NCBI GenBank assembly: GCA_946531975.1 | Contig: CAMNAY010000040.1 | Span: forward strand, 1 to 10,391 | Reading direction: 5' to 3' | DNA: 10,391 bases | DNA from: an uncultured Ruminococcus sp. | GTDB taxonomy: Bacteria > Bacillota > Clostridia > Oscillospirales > Ruminococcaceae | Part shown: piece after piece, positions 7,852-10,391 of the stretch | How positions within the stretch are numbered: the stretch's first letter is position 1 | How the letters are laid out: each line of letters begins with the position of its first letter | Notes under the pieces: model-generated | Told to the model about the DNA's origin: nothing | Database searches by the model: none | Seen by the model: only the letters and a program-made list of their open reading frames with translations | Position numbers and translations under genes: made by a program

Positions 7852-8478
7852 ATGGATTTCTATGAAGCACTCAACAGCAGGAAAACCGTTCGCGAATTTG
7901 AGCAGGAAGATGTCCCGGACAAAGTGATCGAACGCGTCCTTGCAGCAGCATTCCGTGCGCCGACGAATGACCACATGAGAGACTGGCATTTCATCGTCGT
8001 GAAAGATCGCAGTGTCGCCGCAAAGCTGCTGGATATCATCCCGAAGGGAATCTCGGACGAAGAAATGGACGCGCTGATCCGCGACTGGAATCTGAACGAC
8101 AGCCTTCAGCAGGCATGCTACCGCAGCGCAGTCCCCAAGCAGTACCGGATGCTGTTTGATGCAGCAGCGATCATCATTCCCCTGCTCCGGCAGAAAACCG
8201 ATATTCTGCATCCGGAAAATCTCTCGCACCTCAACGGCTTCGCTTCGATCTGGTGCAGCATCGAGAATCTGTTTCTGGCTGCGGCGGCAGAGGGATACGG
8301 CTGCAATCTGCGTGTCCCGCTGGGCAATGAAGCGGAGTATGCCAGAGATATCCTCGGATTTCCGGACGATTATCTGATGCCGTGCTTCATCGGCATCGGC
8401 AGACCGAAGCAGAATCTGACGCCGGTCTGCCAGAAAGAGATCAATCTCCGCGAACGGATCCACAAAGACCGGTTCTGA
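7852..8478 (+). CDS. Nitroreductase-family flavoprotein
   Basis: A 208-residue protein of the FMN-dependent nitroreductase fold, in which a homodimer reduces nitro compounds, quinones or related substrates with NAD(P)H. Visible family features are an N-terminal SRKTVREF (9-16), matching the FMN-phosphate-binding RRSxRxF; APTNDHMRDWHFIVV (36-50), in the place of APSxxNxQPWxFIVV; a helix rich in small residues, IENLFLAAAAEGYG (137-150); and a C-terminal ILGFPDDYLMPCFIGIGRP (167-185). ATG 7852 is chosen because AGGAG (7839-7843) lies 8 nt upstream; the frame's earlier ATG at 7813 lies inside the preceding gene and has no ribosome site. The physiological substrate cannot be inferred. A long stretch at 60-105 with few family landmarks may shape the active-site lid. 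Confidence 0.88.
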   Translation: MDFYEALNSRKTVREFEQEDVPDKVIERVLAAAFRAPTNDHMRDWHFIVVKDRSVAAKLLDIIPKGISDEEMDALIRDWNLNDSLQQACYRSAVPKQYRMLFDAAAIIIPLLRQKTDILHPENLSHLNGFASIWCSIENLFLAAAAEGYGCNLRVPLGNEAEYARDILGFPDDYLMPCFIGIGRPKQNLTPVCQKEINLRERIHKDRF

Positions 8479-8514
8479 CGATCATCGAACTACAAAAAGG
8501 AGGCGAATGTTCCA

Positions 8515-9834
8515 ATGTCTGACTTTCATATGACCGAATGCATCCGAAAAACCAAAGCGCATCTGCCGCTTTCCCCCGCCGAGATCAAAGCGCTCGTTCA
8601 GGGCGTGACCGACGAGTCTGTCCCCGATTACCAGACCGCAGCATGGCTCATGGCAGTCTGCTTCAACGGACTGACCGATGAGGAAACCGCACAGCTCACC
8701 ATGTCCATGCGCGATTCCGGACAGGTGATGCACTGGGATATGCTGCCCGGTCCGGTCGCAGACAAGCACAGCACCGGCGGCGTCGGCGATAAAACAACGC
8801 TCATTCTCGCGCCGATCGCGGCAGCCTGCGGCATCTTTATGCCGAAAATGTCCGGCAGAGGACTGGGACATACCGGCGGCACGATCGACAAGCTCGAAAG
8901 CATCCCCGGACTGACCACTGCACTGGACCCCGCCGAATTTCTTGCACTCGTGCAGCGCGTCGGCTGTGCCGTTTCCATGCAGACGGGAAACCTTGCGCCT
9001 GCTGATAAAAAGCTCTATGCCCTGCGCGACGTCACCGAGACCGTCAACAGCATCCCGCTGATCTGCGCCAGCATCATGAGCAAAAAGCTCGCGACCGGTG
9101 CCGACCATATCCTGCTCGATGTCAAGGTCGGAAGCGGCGCGTTTATGAAAAACGACGCCGATGCCGCAGAGCTTGCAAGGCTGATGCGCGCTGCCGCAAA
9201 AGCCGACGGCAGACAGTGTACCGCCATACTGACGGACATGGACCGCCCGCTCGGCAGATGCATCGGAAATGCACTGGAGGTGCAGGAGGCGATCCGTGTC
9301 CTGCGCGGCGAAACGGACAATGCGCTGGGACAACTGTGTATTGCGCTTGCCGCAGAGCTGCTCCGCATGTCAGGGAAGGGAGATGCCGACACCTGCCGAA
9401 AGCTGGCGAAACAGGCGGTCTCCTCCGGCAGTGCGCTGCAAAAGCTCGCACAGATGATTGAGGGACAGCACGGCGACCCGCGCGTAACCGACGATCTCTC
9501 CCTGCTTCCGCAGGCAAAATGCAGCAGAGTTCTGCGTGCGGAACGCGCCGGCTGCATCGCTTCCATGCACAGCGAGGAGATCGGACGCGCAAGCGTTCTG
9601 CTCGGTGCGGGGCGCATGACCAAAGCGGACAGCATCGACCCCGCTGCCGGCATTGTGCTTGCCGCAGAGCTCGGCGATGCCGTCAGTACCGGAGACCCGC
9701 TGCTGACCATGTATGCTGCAACCGAACAGCAGCTCGACGAGGCAGAGCAAAAGCTGCGTGCGGCTGTGGTCATCACCGATGAACAGCCGGAGAAATCCCC
9801 GCTGATTCACAAAATCTTCTCCGACCGGACATAA
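8515..9834 (+). CDS. Pyrimidine-nucleoside (thymidine) phosphorylase
   Basis: A 439-residue cytoplasmic enzyme that splits thymidine, uridine or deoxyuridine with phosphate into base and (deoxy)ribose-1-phosphate for pyrimidine salvage. Family landmarks are PDYQTAAWLMA (37-47), the phosphate-binding KHSTGGVGD (84-92), the signature SGRGLGHTGGTIDKLE (113-128), LYALRDVTETV (167-177) with base-contacting Arg171, SIMSKK (186-191) with Ser186 and Lys190, and DVKVGSGAFMK (202-212). Length matches the family (about 433-440) and all three domains are present. Whether it is a broad Pdp type or thymidine-specific DeoA cannot be decided by eye; in Firmicutes Pdp is commoner. AAAAAGGAGG (8494-8503) lies 11 nt before ATG 8515. 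It is the last gene of the operon, 36 nt after the nitroreductase gene, and ends at the two-way terminator. No deoC, deoB or cdd is adjacent. Confidence 0.95.
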   Translation: MSDFHMTECIRKTKAHLPLSPAEIKALVQGVTDESVPDYQTAAWLMAVCFNGLTDEETAQLTMSMRDSGQVMHWDMLPGPVADKHSTGGVGDKTTLILAPIAAACGIFMPKMSGRGLGHTGGTIDKLESIPGLTTALDPAEFLALVQRVGCAVSMQTGNLAPADKKLYALRDVTETVNSIPLICASIMSKKLATGADHILLDVKVGSGAFMKNDADAAELARLMRAAAKADGRQCTAILTDMDRPLGRCIGNALEVQEAIRVLRGETDNALGQLCIALAAELLRMSGKGDADTCRKLAKQAVSSGSALQKLAQMIEGQHGDPRVTDDLSLLPQAKCSRVLRAERAGCIASMHSEEIGRASVLLGAGRMTKADSIDPAAGIVLAAELGDAVSTGDPLLTMYAATEQQLDEAEQKLRAAVVITDEQPEKSPLIHKIFSDRT

Positions 9835-9840
9835 AAATAT

Positions 9841-9881
9841 AAGTGCTTCGCGTCAGATCATCCGGCGCGAAGCACTTTTTT
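9841..9881. terminator. Bidirectional intrinsic terminator between the phosphorylase gene and spoVT
   Basis: A perfect 12-bp stem AAGTGCTTCGCG (9841-9852) with CGCGAAGCACTT (9866-9877) and a 13-nt loop. TTTTTT (9876-9881) follows on the plus strand. AAAAATA precedes it (9833-9839), which gives a U-run on the minus strand. It lies between two convergent stop codons (9834 and 9880-9882) and should end both transcripts; the spoVT stop codon overlaps the plus-strand T-run. Confidence 0.93.
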
Positions 9882-10391
9882 ACGATTCCATTTGCCGCCC
9901 CAGAAACTGAGCCGCCGCCGAGATCAGCGAGCGCTGCAAATCGCTCGGAACAGTCACCTGCGCGGGCTCCGCAGGGTCCAGAAATGCCACTGCACCCGTC
10001 ACATCGCCCGCCGTCAGGATCGGGAGGCAGGCGAATGCCGTCCGCTCCATGCCCTCCGCCGGCCGCAGATGCTTTTCACTGTCCGGTGCCGCCGCATAGA
10101 ACGGGTGCCGGCTCTCCATCAGCTCCTCCAGCGTCGCAGATACGCGCCGCTCGTGATATTCACGCTTCGGCACCCCCGCCGCCGCAACAACGTGGTCCCG
10201 GTCAAACACCAGCACCCCGCAGCCCGCCAGCCGCTGCATGATCTCTGCCACCTGCACCGCATTCTCGCCCATCTCACCCAGTACAGAGTACTTCCGGAAA
10301 ATTACCTCCCCCTCCGGACTCGTGTAAATCTCAAGAGGGTCGCCCTCCCGGATTCTCATTGTCCTGCGGATCTCCTTTGGTATGACAACGC
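9880..10391 (-). CDS. spoVT: SpoVT-type AbrB/GAF regulator, N-terminus outside the window
   Basis: SpoVT is an AbrB-type DNA-binding regulator of late forespore genes in Bacillus and Clostridium. The visible frame enters from the right edge with VVIPKEIRRTMRIREGDPLE, the swapped-hairpin AbrB DNA-binding core. A GAF-like sensory domain follows, with landmarks GVLVFDRDHVVAAAG and FLGRQMES at the C-terminus; Bacillus SpoVT ends nearly identically (FLARQMEQ). About 170 residues are present, and judging from the 178-residue Bacillus protein only some 15 N-terminal residues are missing. The internal ATG at 10359 is not the start, because it falls in the middle of the DNA-binding domain. Compared with Bacillus, a short Pro/Ala-containing segment (HPFYAAAPDSEKHLRP) sits in the GAF region. 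The gene converges on the phosphorylase gene and shares its terminator. Presence suggests a spore-forming lineage or a retained relic of one. Confidence 0.92.
   Translation of the reverse strand, partial: VVIPKEIRRTMRIREGDPLEIYTSPEGEVIFRKYSVLGEMGENAVQVAEIMQRLAGCGVLVFDRDHVVAAAGVPKREYHERRVSATLEELMESRHPFYAAAPDSEKHLRPAEGMERTAFACLPILTAGDVTGAVAFLDPAEPAQVTVPSDLQRSLISAAAQFLGRQMES

Noticed and set aside
8507..8509. ATG 8 nt before the phosphorylase start
   Set aside because: It is out of frame with the phosphorylase and only 3 nt from the Shine-Dalgarno; the in-frame ATG at 8515 is better placed.

Overview
The window looks like chromosomal DNA of a GC-rich, plant-fibre-degrading clostridium, most likely of the Ruminococcus/Oscillospiraceae type. 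The grounds are Gram-positive style Shine-Dalgarno sites (AAAGGAGG, GGAGGTGA), sigma-A promoters with an extended -10, a SpoVT-type sporulation regulator, a DUF6171-like small cysteine protein, and a glycoside hydrolase lipoprotein (GH5) next to a GH51 arabinofuranosidase. This placement is an inference from gene content; no rRNA or other species marker is present. Coding frames show a strong preference for G or C at the third codon position, which produces many long antisense shadow frames.

Layout. Positions 1-744 (minus strand) hold the 5' part of an unrecognised, all-helical, possibly TPR-like protein that runs off the left edge. A divergent intergenic region (745-1109) carries its promoter, leader hairpins, operator-like palindromes and the promoter of the next gene. 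Positions 1110-2639 encode a two-membrane-span, coiled-coil, Wzz-like protein as a single gene, closed by a hairpin terminator. A new promoter at 2712-2740 then starts a run of six tightly spaced plus-strand genes: recJ (TTG start, 2784-4838), a GH5 lipoprotein (4859-6052), a GH51 alpha-L-arabinofuranosidase (6079-7557), a DUF6171-like cysteine protein (7551-7832), a nitroreductase-family flavoprotein (7852-8478) and a pyrimidine-nucleoside phosphorylase (8515-9834). Gaps within the run are 36 nt or less and I see no internal terminator. A strong two-way hairpin terminator (9841-9881) separates it from the convergent spoVT gene, whose first residues lie beyond the right edge.

How the genes may work together. 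GH5 is predicted to be an outer-surface lipoprotein cutting beta-glucan-type polymers, and GH51 has no export signal and would trim arabinose from imported oligosaccharides in the cytoplasm, so the two fit an outside/inside division of labour. RecJ (DNA repair), the flavoprotein and the nucleoside phosphorylase have no evident link to fibre use; their co-transcription may reflect only compact gene packing.

I find no mobile element, CRISPR array, tRNA or rRNA, and no clear sign of a new multi-gene system. The points most worth a second look are the orphan long Wzz-like protein, the TTGCATGC repeats around its promoter, and the unrecognised helical protein with its structured leader.
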